From Saccharothrix violaceirubra (GTDB taxonomy: Bacteria; Actinomycetota; Actinomycetes; Mycobacteriales; Pseudonocardiaceae): a stretch of 64,000 nt of DNA. The notes beneath the pieces are model-generated. The model was not told the origin of the DNA and ran no database searches. It saw only the letters and a list, made by a program, of their open reading frames with translations. How positions within the stretch are numbered: position 1 is the stretch's first letter; each line of letters starts with the position of its first letter. The translations under genes and the position numbers were made by a program. Shown in pieces: positions 16,464 through 24,341 of the stretch. The stretch is from positions 62,001 through 126,000 of the forward strand of contig NZ_JACHJS010000001.1 in assembly GCF_014203755.1 (NCBI RefSeq). Reading direction: 5' to 3'.

Positions 16464-17012
16464 ATGGGGTGGATGTGGACGATCGCCGGAACCCTGAACC
16501 CCGTACCCGCCCCCGACCGGCCGGACCTCGTCGCGCCGCCGGTTGCCGCCCTGTTGGGCGCGTTCCCCGATGCCGCCCGGTTGGGTGTCGCCGAAATCGA
16601 CCCGACGCTGGCCGACACGGCCGAGTTCTGCGCCCACTACGGGTCGCCTTTGGAGGCGTCCGCGAACTGCGTGATCGTCGCGGGACGGCGTGGAGACGTG
16701 ACGCGTTACGCGGCTTGCGTCGTGCTGGCCACCACGCGTGCCGACGTGAACGGCGTGGTGCGTCGACTGCTCGACGCGCGTAAGGCGTCGTTCGCGCCCA
16801 TGGACGACGCGGTCTCCCTGACGGGCATGGAGTACGGCGGCATCACGCCCGTCGGCCTGCCCGCGGAATGGCCGATCCTGCTGTCGCCCGAGGTGGCCGC
16901 CGCGCCGGAACTGGTGATCGGCAGCGGCATCCGCGGCAGCAAACTCCTCGTGCCCGGCGAGGTGCTGGCCAAACTGCCGGGCGCCCAGGTGGTGGAGGAT
17001 TTGGCGCGGTAG
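16464..17012 (+). CDS. YbaK/EbsC-type tRNA-editing domain protein
   Basis: A protein of about 180 residues with the YbaK/ProX fold: SANCVIVAGRRGDVTRYAAC in the middle, the ADVNGVVRRLLDARKASFAP segment, GMEYGGITPVGLPAEWPILL and the late G-SGIRGSKLL loop. Family members hydrolyse mischarged Cys- or Ala-tRNAPro; the conserved lysine seen in editing enzymes fits the ARKASF segment. The specific substrate cannot be assigned. ATG at 16464 and ATG at 16473 are both possible starts. The gene is transcribed away from the MerR gene and its promoter must lie within or beside the MerR operator region. Confidence 0.85.
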   Translation: MGWMWTIAGTLNPVPAPDRPDLVAPPVAALLGAFPDAARLGVAEIDPTLADTAEFCAHYGSPLEASANCVIVAGRRGDVTRYAACVVLATTRADVNGVVRRLLDARKASFAPMDDAVSLTGMEYGGITPVGLPAEWPILLSPEVAAAPELVIGSGIRGSKLLVPGEVLAKLPGAQVVEDLAR

Positions 17013-17016
17013 GTGT

Positions 17017-17448
17017 TCAGAGTGTGACGTGGAGGTCGGCGAAGTCCTCGGGGATGGTCCCGTCGTGGTGCATGTAGGCGGCGAGGACTTCGCGCACGAT
17101 GGCGAGCGGGACCTCGTGCCGTCGCGGGATCGGTTCGCCGTGTCCCTGGAAGTCGTACGTGGTTTCGCCGACGGCGTCGGCATCGCCGACGGTGCGGATG
17201 GACGTCCGACTGCCGATCCGCACATAGGCCCGTTCGGCACCGATCCCGGCGTTCAAGGACGGATGCCCGTACGGATCGCCGGCCACGTACATGCTTACGA
17301 TCGAGGGGCACGGTTGGGTCGCGGATTTCGCGCTCACCCTGTCCACCAAGGCCGCCGGCTCCGCCTCGGTGCCGACGATGATCGCCGGGTCGCCTGGGCC
17401 GAAGTCGTTCTCGGGCATCTGGTCGTACCAGACCTCCAGCGTTGCCAC
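17017..17448 (-). CDS. Imm1-family immunity protein
   Basis: A 143-residue protein starting VATLEVWYDQMPEND. It shows the Imm1 pattern: an early aromatic strand, PAIIVGTEAEPAALVDRV, a central AERAYVRIGS strand and the closing VPLAIVREVLAAYMHHDGTIP segment before the last strand. Imm1 proteins neutralise nuclease or deaminase toxins of polymorphic toxin systems. It overlaps the 3' part of the frame that encodes the decayed deaminase toxin upstream. GTG at 17448 was chosen because the similarity begins there and GGAGGG lies about 12 bases upstream; the frame remains open further upstream. Confidence 0.78.
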   Translation of the reverse strand: MATLEVWYDQMPENDFGPGDPAIIVGTEAEPAALVDRVSAKSATQPCPSIVSMYVAGDPYGHPSLNAGIGAERAYVRIGSRTSIRTVGDADAVGETTYDFQGHGEPIPRRHEVPLAIVREVLAAYMHHDGTIPEDFADLHVTL

Positions 17449-17954
17449 GGCGCGCGCATCCCTCCGGTAAAGGTCTTCTGGTATCTCGGTCCGTAGACCC
17501 TGAGAGTGGACCCCGAGGTGATCGGAGGTCCGGGCGCGGGGAAGTCGATGGCTCGCAACATCCGCCACGCGTCCTGTCCCACTCCGGACCGCACTGTCGC
17601 CGGCAACTCCTTGCGAAGGTTCTCGATGTGTTCCGGTGAACCGCCTTTCGGCGACTGGCCCGGTAGTGGACCGTGCTCCGGGGTAAGTGGAATTCCCGCC
17701 CGATCGGTGTATTCGCGGATCGCGGCGAGTCGTGCGCCGATGCCGGTCGGCGGGTCGGTGATCCCGTCGACCACCGTGTCGAACCGCGCATGGGTCTGGG
17801 CGAAGTCCGCCTGGTCCGATCCCGCCCCGGCCGCGCTGATCAGGTCCTGGGCGTCCTTGGCGGGGTCAGCCGCGTGGTGTGCGGCACGGATGGCCTCGCC
17901 GAGTCGTGCCGCCGCGTTGACGAGGTGTTGTCCGACTTCTCGCAGTGAGGCCAT
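17334..17954 (-). pseudogene. SCP1.201-like deaminase toxin lacking its catalytic core
   Basis: The frame starts ATG at 17954 (or GTG at 17957). It keeps the helical N-terminal part of actinomycete deaminase toxins (about residues 1-90, including DQADFAQTHARFDTVVDGI) and the linker ENLRKELPATV. It then jumps to the extreme C-terminal strand of the family, SGSTLRVYGPRYQKTFTGG. The roughly 100 residues that should lie between, carrying the H-x-E and PC...C zinc motifs, are absent: there is no cysteine before the TFTGG tail. After that tail the frame runs on, out of register, across the Imm1 gene. A catalytically dead remnant is the simplest reading. Its intact immunity gene follows at once. Confidence 0.68.
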
Positions 17955-18060
17955 CACGCTCCCCTCGGTCCACCGATGGTCGCACTGATCGGTGGCGACG
18001 TTCGGTGGAGCGCGGGGGCCTGGCGGGGCGCGGCGATTCCGTCGTGTAGCCGGTGAATGC

Positions 18061-19128
18061 TCAGCCGGCGGCGTAATCGCTCAAAAACTCGGTCGCCTCG
18101 GCGATGTCGTCGGTCACGAGAATCCAGCGCTCCGCCTCACGCCCGCGCGCCAGGTGCCGCACCAACGGTGCCGCCGGGATCTCCGTCGTCCAGAACTCCC
18201 GGCCCAAGAAGATCATCGGGGCCGGTGGGCCCACGGACGCGTAATGGTTCTGCGTGTAGTCCTGGAAGACTTCCTGCACCGTGCCGGCGCTGCCCGGCGT
18301 GTACACGATCCCCCCGGTCGCCACGGTGAGCAGGCCCTCTTCCCGCACCGAGTTGGCGAAGTACTTCGCGTGCAGTTCGCACGCCGGGTTCGGGGGTTCG
18401 TGACCGTAGAACCAGGTCGGGATGCCGATGGTGCGTGGACCATCCGTCTTCGGCAGTTCCGGGAACGCCGCCAGCCACCGGCCGATCGACTCGGGCGAGT
18501 CGCCGAACTTCGGCGCCTTCGCCAGTTCCTTCAGGACGATCTCGTCCACGCCCACCCGCACGCCCAGCGGCACGGCCTCCATGGCGCCCGGACCGCCTCC
18601 GGTCAGGACCGTGAAGCCCGCCCGGCCCAGGGCGTCGCCCAGTTCGACGGCACGCCGGTAGCCGGCGGTGTCACGCCCCAGGGCGTGACCTCCCATGACG
18701 GCCACCGGCGCACCGGTCAGGACCTCGTTCAACGCCTCGGTGATGGCGTGGTCGTGCAATCGTTCGGCCAACGCGTGCAACGGGTCCGGGTGGTGTCCCT
18801 GCTGCCTGCTGTGCCGGTAGACCCGGGCGTCCGGCGTGTCCGCGTAGGACTCCGGCCGGTCGGGGTCGAAGTCCGCGAACAGTTCGGCCGGGGTGTACAG
18901 GTGCGAGCGGTAGACCTCGTACGGGAGGTCCGGGATGTGCGGGAAGACCAGGGCGCCCGCCGCGTCGGCCCGGCGCTGTGTCGCCGGGGACAGCACGCAG
19001 CCGAGGAACAGGGCGCCGTCGAGCGGCACGCGCAGGTCGACGGCGGTCAGGTCGAGGCCGGTCAGCACGGCGCCACGCAGGTCCGCGGCGGCACGTGCCC
19101 CCTCGACGGTTCTGATCTCGGTGCGCAC
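18061..19128 (-). CDS. LOG-family/Rossmann-fold nucleotide-binding protein
   Basis: A 355-residue protein of the YpfA/LOG superfamily. The C-terminal 230 residues hold the Rossmann-like core: PVAVMGGHALGR, FTVLTGGGPGAMEAVPLG (the GGGPG-x-ME motif) and IVYTPGSAGTVQEVFQDY, a variant of the PGGxGTxxE phosphoribohydrolase motif with S for the second G. The N-terminal 120 residues are an extension seen in longer actinobacterial members. Cytokinin-type nucleotide phosphoribohydrolase activity is possible but not established for this long group. GTG at 19128 has a TAGGCT box six bases upstream on the minus strand (19140-19135), indicating a leaderless message. Confidence 0.82.
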   Translation of the reverse strand: MRTEIRTVEGARAAADLRGAVLTGLDLTAVDLRVPLDGALFLGCVLSPATQRRADAAGALVFPHIPDLPYEVYRSHLYTPAELFADFDPDRPESYADTPDARVYRHSRQQGHHPDPLHALAERLHDHAITEALNEVLTGAPVAVMGGHALGRDTAGYRRAVELGDALGRAGFTVLTGGGPGAMEAVPLGVRVGVDEIVLKELAKAPKFGDSPESIGRWLAAFPELPKTDGPRTIGIPTWFYGHEPPNPACELHAKYFANSVREEGLLTVATGGIVYTPGSAGTVQEVFQDYTQNHYASVGPPAPMIFLGREFWTTEIPAAPLVRHLARGREAERWILVTDDIAEATEFLSDYAAG

Positions 19129-19157
19129 GTCCGCAGCCTACGTCCGCCGGCCGGACG

Positions 19158-20054
19158 TCAGGAGAAGAACAGGGATTTCGGCAGGAAGCCCACCGTGCCC
19201 AGGTCCGCCACGTCCTCGCTCACGACGACCGAACGCCCCTTGCACTTCGGCTCGGACCACAGCTTCACCGAGCCCGCTGTGGACAGCGACCGGAACTCGC
19301 CGCGCACGTCCTGGCACCCCGGACCGGCGATGCCGGTGGCGAAGTTGTTCCCGCTGGTGTCGTCGAAGTTCTTGCCGGTGAACAGCGTGACGGAGGTCGC
19401 GGGCTTCGCGGCCGGGTCGGGGGCCGGCGCGGGCCGGTCGGCCGGCGTACCCGCCTTGCGACCGTCGGGCGTGACGCCGAACCACGTGCCGCCGACGCCC
19501 TGGCCGAGCGTGTCGCCGGGTTTGGTGTCCTTGGCGAACCGGTAGACCGGCCACCCCTTGATCGTGAGCTGGGTGCGGCCGTCGTCGCGGCGGACGGAAC
19601 CGACGTCGGCCTTGCGCACACCGGCCACGAACACCTTGCCCCCCTTGGCGATCGTGACCGGCGGCCACGTCTTCGCGCAGTCGCCCGAGCACGTGGACCG
19701 CGAGGGGCTCGCGGAGTCCTTGTCGAAGCGGTAGAGGGTCAGGCCGGCGCCGTTGACGACGACGGGGTCCAGGTCGCCGGCGCGCGACGCCCGCAGCTGG
19801 ACCCACTTGTCGCGCACGTCCTGCGACGCGTCCGGGGGTGCGAGGTCGCCGGTCGTCTCGTCGGCCTTGTTGGAACGCGCGGTGCCGGCCAGGAACGAGA
19901 CCTCGGACGGGTCGCCCTGCGGCTGCTGCTCGGCGGCGGGCGCGGGGGCGGGGGCCGGTGCGGGAGCCGGTTCGGCGGCGGGCTGCCCGCCGCACGCGGT
20001 CAGCGTGAACGCTGTCACGAGGGCGGCAAGGGACGCGACATGCTTGCGACGCAT
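19158..20054 (-). CDS. Secreted lipoprotein with Yx(FWY)xxD repeats
   Basis: A 298-residue lipoprotein. The signal peptide MRRKHVASLAALVTAFTLTACGG ends in the lipobox L-T-A-C, so the cysteine near residue 21 is lipidated. A Pro/Ala linker follows, then two copies of the COG4315-type repeat carrying LTLYRFDKD and WPVYRFAKD together with CSGDCAKTWPPVT. The last 75 residues form a separate beta-rich domain with GCQDVRGEF and KLWSEPKCKG, similar to gamma-crystallin/peptidase-inhibitor-like secreted domains. Some COG4315 proteins are implicated in extracellular redox or metal functions; the specific role here is unknown. It lies 82 bp downstream of purU on the same strand. Confidence 0.83.
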   Translation of the reverse strand: MRRKHVASLAALVTAFTLTACGGQPAAEPAPAPAPAPAPAAEQQPQGDPSEVSFLAGTARSNKADETTGDLAPPDASQDVRDKWVQLRASRAGDLDPVVVNGAGLTLYRFDKDSASPSRSTCSGDCAKTWPPVTIAKGGKVFVAGVRKADVGSVRRDDGRTQLTIKGWPVYRFAKDTKPGDTLGQGVGGTWFGVTPDGRKAGTPADRPAPAPDPAAKPATSVTLFTGKNFDDTSGNNFATGIAGPGCQDVRGEFRSLSTAGSVKLWSEPKCKGRSVVVSEDVADLGTVGFLPKSLFFS

Positions 20055-20136
20055 GGGGATTCTCCGGATTCGGAAAGCGGATCGGGCGTGACGCACCAAG
20101 GCACGTACGCCACGCCCGATCGGTTCACCGGAGTCC

Positions 20137-21012
20137 TCAGAAGATGACGGTCTGGTTCCCGTGCACCAGCACCCGGTCCTCCAGGTGCCAGCGCAACCCC
20201 CTGGCCAACACGACCTTCTCGATGTCCCGCCCCTTGCGGACCATGTCGCCGATCGAGTCCTTGTGGTCGACCCGGATCACGTCCTGCTCGACGATCGGCC
20301 CCTGGTCGAGGTCGGCCGTCACGTAGTGGCAGGTCGCGCCGACCAGCTTCACGCCCCGGCTGTGCGCCTGGTGGTACGGCCGGGCGCCGATGAACGACGG
20401 CAGGAAGCTGTGGTGGATGTTCAGCGCGCGTCCCGACCAGTCCGCGCACAGCTCGGGCGGCAGGATCTGCATGAACCTGGCCAGCACGACGGCGTGCGGC
20501 TTGTGCACGTCGACGAGCTGGCGCAACTGGGCGAACGCGGCCTGCTTGCCGTCCGGGTCGTTGGCCGGGAAGGGCACGTGGTGGAACGGGATGCCGTGCG
20601 CCCGCGTGATGCCCGCCAGGTCCGGGTGGTTGCCGATCACCGACGCCACGTCGACGTCGAGTTCGCGGGACGCCACCCGGCCCAGCAGGTCGTACAGGCA
20701 GTGCCCTTCCTTGGACACCAGCAGCACGACGCGGCGCCGTTCGCCGGTGTCGGTGACCCGCCAGTTGGCGTTGGCGCCCAGTTCGCGGGCGATCGCGCCG
20801 AACCGTTCGCGCAGCTCCTCCACTCCGAAGGGCAGCGAGTCCGCGCGCACCTCCTGGCGGGTGAAGAACCAGTTGGTGACCGGGTCGGTGTGGTAGGCGG
20901 CCTCGACGATCCAGCCGCCGTACTCGGTCAGGAACGAGGAGATCCTGGCCACGATGCCGGTCCGGTCCGGGCAGCCGAAGGTGATCACGTAGCGACGTTC
21001 TGGCGAAGGCAC
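20137..21012 (-). CDS. purU: Formyltetrahydrofolate deformylase PurU
   Basis: A 291-residue enzyme that hydrolyses 10-formyl-THF to THF and formate, balancing one-carbon pools. Residues 1-85 are an ACT domain (YVITFGCPDRTGIVARISSF). Residues 95-291 are the formyltransferase fold with catalytic N-H-D residues: LNIHHSFLPSFIG and ATCHYVTADLDQGPI. The length and domain order are those of PurU and not of GAR transformylase. The GATACT segment six bases before the GTG at 21012 could be its -10 box. The following lipoprotein gene is in the same direction. Confidence 0.95.
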   Translation of the reverse strand: MPSPERRYVITFGCPDRTGIVARISSFLTEYGGWIVEAAYHTDPVTNWFFTRQEVRADSLPFGVEELRERFGAIARELGANANWRVTDTGERRRVVLLVSKEGHCLYDLLGRVASRELDVDVASVIGNHPDLAGITRAHGIPFHHVPFPANDPDGKQAAFAQLRQLVDVHKPHAVVLARFMQILPPELCADWSGRALNIHHSFLPSFIGARPYHQAHSRGVKLVGATCHYVTADLDQGPIVEQDVIRVDHKDSIGDMVRKGRDIEKVVLARGLRWHLEDRVLVHGNQTVIF

Positions 21013-21030
21013 CCGCCGAGTATCCAGGAT

Positions 21031-21762
21031 CTACGGCCGGGGAAGGCCGTCGAAGAGCCGTCGGTCACCCGACACGATGGCGCCGCCCGGTCGACCCCAG
21101 ACCGCCCGGTACACCGCGTCGGCGGTGCCCGCGACCGTGGCGTCCGCGTCGGTGCCCGAACCGGTGACGGCGTGCACGGACGGCTTCCGGTCCGGTCCGA
21201 CCACGACCTCCCAGGTGCGGCCGGCGTCGGCCGCGTGCAGGAGCACCCGGCCCTCGACCTCGATCGGGATCCGCTCGGCCGCGAGCGGCAGGATCCAGGT
21301 GAGGTACTCGTCCACGCCGTCGGCCGCGAATTCCGGGTCGAACAGCAGCGCCGGGGCTTCGGCGTCCCGCGCGGACAACGCGTCCAGATGGTGGATGCCG
21401 GTCTCGTGCGCCTGCCGCCGCGCCCACACGCCGGACTTCTTCTCCGGCACGAACGTCCACGCGGGCGCGTCCGGCCCGAGCCGCTCCAGGGTGTCCGCCA
21501 GTTCGGCGAACTTCCCCTCCCACCACGGCACGAGGTCGTCCCACGCGTCCGGCCGGTCCGGGATCGCGGGCCAGGCGCCGTCCGGCGGCGTCGACAGCGC
21601 GGTCAACGCCCACGAGTGCGTGCCGGCGAGATGCTTCACGAGGTCGAATACCGTCCACTGAGGACAGTTGGGCACGGGTGCGACCGGGTCGTTCGTCACG
21701 AGTGCCGCGTGTGCCGCCGTGTACTGGGTCTTCAGATGTGCCACGTAATCCGCGTGTTCCAC
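21031..21762 (-). CDS. Maleylpyruvate isomerase/mycothiol-dependent family protein
   Basis: A 243-residue protein of the actinobacterial TIGR03083/MDMPI family. The N-terminal DinB-like four-helix domain starts VEHADYVAHLKTQ and includes PNCPQWTVFDLVKHLAGTHSW, with the metal-ligand pattern H..D..H that ends in ARRQAHETGIHHLDA. The C-terminal 90 residues form the SCP2-like MDMPI_C domain. Some relatives are mycothiol-dependent isomerases or mycothiol S-transferases, which fits the mshA gene in this window, but the substrate is unknown. GTG at 21762 has TAGGCT seven bases upstream on the minus strand (21775-21770); that box overlaps the stop codon of the preceding methyltransferase gene. Confidence 0.85.
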   Translation of the reverse strand: MEHADYVAHLKTQYTAAHAALVTNDPVAPVPNCPQWTVFDLVKHLAGTHSWALTALSTPPDGAWPAIPDRPDAWDDLVPWWEGKFAELADTLERLGPDAPAWTFVPEKKSGVWARRQAHETGIHHLDALSARDAEAPALLFDPEFAADGVDEYLTWILPLAAERIPIEVEGRVLLHAADAGRTWEVVVGPDRKPSVHAVTGSGTDADATVAGTADAVYRAVWGRPGGAIVSGDRRLFDGLPRP

Positions 21763-21772
21763 TCGTCCCAGC

Positions 21773-22579
21773 CTAGGGACGGACGGCATCCCACCGCAGC
21801 GTGAATTCACCGAGTCGCCACCGCTTCCGGTCGTCGAGCAGCGGCCAGCCGCGTCCGGCGAGCGACCGCACGGCCTCGACCCAGCGCGCACGCGGCCCGA
21901 ACGGTGCGAAAGGCGCTGCCGCGGCCCAACAAGCGTCCAGGTCGAGGAGCAACGCGTGCACGCGTTCACCCGGGACGTTGCGGTGGATCAGCGCTTTGGG
22001 CAGCCGTTCGGCCAGATCCCCCGGCGTTTCCAGGTCGGCGGGCAGGCACGACAACGTGAACGTCTGCGGTCCGTCCGAGGTCACGGTCACCCAAGAGCAC
22101 CGTCGGCCGATCTCGTCGCACGTGCCCTCGACCAGCACGCCGCCGGGCGCGAGCCGGGACACCATGGTCGTCCACGCCTGCGTCGCCTGCTCCTCGGTGT
22201 ACTGCCGCAGCACGTTGAACGCCCGCAGCACGTGGGGTCGCCGTCCGGCCAGCTCGAACCCGCCGCGTCGGAAGTCCAGCCGGGGCGGGTCGGCCGCGAG
22301 CCGGCCCGCCTCGACGCGCTCGGCGTCCAGTTCCAGCCCGAGCACGCGCAGGTCCGGGTTGAGCGGTCGGAGCCGGTGCGCCAGTTCGACCGTGGTGATC
22401 GGCGACGAGCCGTAGCCGAGGTCGACGACGAGCGGTTCGGCCGTGTCCCGCAGCAGGTCGCGGAAGCGGTGCGCCACGAACCGGTCCACGCGGCGCAGCC
22501 GGTTGGGGTTGGTGGTGCCCCGGGTCGGCAGCCCGAGCGCGCGGGCGCGGCCGGCCGCCAGCCGGGGAGTGCGTGCCAT
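21773..22579 (-). CDS. SAM-dependent class I methyltransferase
   Basis: A 268-residue methyltransferase. SAM-binding motif I is VVDLGYGSSPITTVELA near residue 50, motif II is in LRVLGLELDAERV, and the post-motif segment VLRAFNVLRQYTEEQ follows, with APGGVLVEGTCDEIGRRCSW in the place of motif III/IV. It contains no known substrate domain, so the target is unknown. The ATG at 22579 overlaps the TGA of the DUF2505 gene by one base (TGATG), implying coupled expression. Its TAG overlaps the -10 box of the next gene. Confidence 0.85.
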   Translation of the reverse strand: MARTPRLAAGRARALGLPTRGTTNPNRLRRVDRFVAHRFRDLLRDTAEPLVVDLGYGSSPITTVELAHRLRPLNPDLRVLGLELDAERVEAGRLAADPPRLDFRRGGFELAGRRPHVLRAFNVLRQYTEEQATQAWTTMVSRLAPGGVLVEGTCDEIGRRCSWVTVTSDGPQTFTLSCLPADLETPGDLAERLPKALIHRNVPGERVHALLLDLDACWAAAAPFAPFGPRARWVEAVRSLAGRGWPLLDDRKRWRLGEFTLRWDAVRP

Positions 22580-23073
22580 CAGGACCGGCGGTCGAGCCAG
22601 CCGTCGGTGAACGCGGTCTCGCGGTCGAGCAGCTCCACGACCTGGTCGGCGATCAACGACTCCAGCTTGCCGCCCAGCAGCGGGATGGACACCTTCACCT
22701 GGCCGGTCAGGGCGAGCTTCGTTCCGGTGCCGTCTTCCGACAGCGTGATCGTGCCGTCCACCTGGCCGGGCACACCGCCGACGGTGACCTCGACCGTCCC
22801 GGTGCGACCGGCGGCGGTCCACGCCTCGGCGCGGTCGATCACCAGGTCGCCGCCGAGCACGCCGCGCGCCACCGACGGGAGCTTCGACGCGTCCACGCCC
22901 TGGCGCAGCCGGTAGGACGTGGTGGCGCCGTCCGACGTGAACGCCAGCACCTCGCCGCCCTTGCCGCCCAACGCGCCCAGCCGGTCGCGCAGGTGGCCTT
23001 CGTCGACCAGCGCGGAGTACACCTCCCCGACGGGGTGTGCGAACGACGTCAGGTGCTCGATGCGGCGTGCCAT
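22579..23073 (-). CDS. DUF2505 family SRPBCC-like protein
   Basis: A 164-residue protein with the DUF2505 pattern: MARRIEHLTSFAHPVGEVYS at the start, YRLRQGVDASKLP in the middle and KVSIPLLGGKLESLIADQVV near the end. The fold is of the START/SRPBCC type with a hydrophobic cavity; the ligand is unknown. It is divergent from murB, as its likely counterpart Rv0481c is in M. tuberculosis. ATG at 23073 has TAGCCT seven bases upstream on the minus strand, so its message is probably leaderless. Confidence 0.87.
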   Translation of the reverse strand: MARRIEHLTSFAHPVGEVYSALVDEGHLRDRLGALGGKGGEVLAFTSDGATTSYRLRQGVDASKLPSVARGVLGGDLVIDRAEAWTAAGRTGTVEVTVGGVPGQVDGTITLSEDGTGTKLALTGQVKVSIPLLGGKLESLIADQVVELLDRETAFTDGWLDRRS

Positions 23074-23098
23074 GTCGCGGAGGCTACCGTTGACGGCC
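23074..23098. promoter_or_regulatory. Overlapping divergent -10 boxes of DUF2505 gene and murB
   Basis: Only 25 bp separate the two divergent start codons. On the minus strand TAGCCT (23086-23081) lies seven bases before the ATG at 23073. On the plus strand TACCGT (23085-23090) lies eight bases before the GTG at 23099. The two -10 boxes share two base pairs, so polymerase could hardly occupy both at once. Each gene's -35 region would lie inside the other gene. Confidence 0.55.
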
Positions 23099-24175
23099 GT
23101 GACCACCCCGCTGTCCGGCACCGGAGTGCCCTTGTCGCAGTGCACGACGCTCCGACTCGGCGGCCCGGCGACCCGCTTCGTCCGCGCGACCGCGGCGGCC
23201 GATCTCGTCGAGGCCGTCCGCGATCTCGACGCGTCCGGCGACCCGCTGCTGCTCATCGGCGGCGGCTCCAACCTGGTCGTCGCCGACGAGGGTTTCGCGG
23301 GCACCGCCGTGCAGGTCGGCACGCTCGGTCGTCGGCTCGATCCGCTGGGCGACGGCCTGGTGCAGCTCACCGTCGAGGCGGGCGAGGTGTGGGACGACGT
23401 CGTGGCCGAGGCCGTCGCACAGGGACTGGGCGGACTGGAGTGCCTGTCGGGCATCCCCGGCCTGGTCGGCGCGACGCCGGTGCAGAACGTCGGCGCGTAC
23501 GGCGTGGAGATCTCGCAGGTGCTGGACTCGGTCGACCTGCTGGACCGGCGGACCGGACGGGTGCACCAGTTGCCCGCGTCCGCGTTGGGCCTGGCCTACC
23601 GCACGTCGGTGTTGAAGGGCACGGACGCCGCGGTCGTGCTGCGCGCCCGGTACACGTTGACCTCCGGCGGCCTGTCCGCGCCGATCCGCTACGCCGAACT
23701 GGCCCGCGTGCTCGGTGTCGGCGCGGGCGACCGGGTGCCGGCGGACGCCGCGCGGAAGGCCGTGCTGGAACTGCGGCGCGGCAAGGGGATGGTGCTCGAC
23801 CCGACCGACCACGACACGTGGAGCGCGGGCTCGTTCTTCACCAACCCGCTGCTCGACGACTCCACGTTCACCGGCGTGCTGATCCGGATCGCCGAACGCC
23901 TCGGCGCGGACGTCGACGTGCCCTCGTACCCGGCGGGTCCGGGGTACCGCAAGCTGTCGGCCGCGTGGCTGATCGAGCGCGCCGGGTTCGCCAAGGGGTA
24001 CCGGGGCCACCGGGTCGCACTGTCCACCCGCCACACGCTCGCGCTGACCAACCGGGGCGGCGCGTCGACGCGTGATCTCCTCGGGCTGGCAAGGGAGGTG
24101 CGCGACGGCGTGCGCGCGGCTTTCGGCGTCGAACTCACGCCCGAACCGGTGCTTGTGGGCTGCGACCTGGGTTGA
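23099..24175 (+). CDS. murB: UDP-N-acetylenolpyruvoylglucosamine reductase MurB
   Basis: A 358-residue FAD enzyme that reduces UDP-GlcNAc-enolpyruvate to UDP-MurNAc in the cytoplasmic steps of peptidoglycan synthesis. FAD-binding segments are LLIGGGSNLVVADEGF and GIPGLVGATPVQNVGAYG. The catalytic serine lies in SAGSFFTNP, and the third domain has YPAGPGYRKLSAAWLIE. It is divergent from the DUF2505 gene. The GTG at 23099 was preferred to upstream alternatives because it gives VTTPLSGTGVPLSQCTTLRL, the normal MurB start, and sits behind a -10 box. Confidence 0.96.
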   Translation: MTTPLSGTGVPLSQCTTLRLGGPATRFVRATAAADLVEAVRDLDASGDPLLLIGGGSNLVVADEGFAGTAVQVGTLGRRLDPLGDGLVQLTVEAGEVWDDVVAEAVAQGLGGLECLSGIPGLVGATPVQNVGAYGVEISQVLDSVDLLDRRTGRVHQLPASALGLAYRTSVLKGTDAAVVLRARYTLTSGGLSAPIRYAELARVLGVGAGDRVPADAARKAVLELRRGKGMVLDPTDHDTWSAGSFFTNPLLDDSTFTGVLIRIAERLGADVDVPSYPAGPGYRKLSAAWLIERAGFAKGYRGHRVALSTRHTLALTNRGGASTRDLLGLAREVRDGVRAAFGVELTPEPVLVGCDLG

Positions 24176-24341
24176 CCGTCCGATACCGCCGCGTCGACCG
24201 CGGTTCGCCCGACGGCCACTACGGGGCCGACGACCCGTTTTCGGCGCGCGCAAGAGCCTGACCGGCCGAACGGGTGACTCCCTGTGACGAAGCCTCACGC
24301 CACGCGTTTCATGGAGGTAGGGGTATCTCCGGGAGGCCGTC

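Noticed and set aside
24176..24341. Possible RNA gene or terminator behind murB
   Set aside because: Only short imperfect dyads were seen; no tRNA cloverleaf or strong stem.
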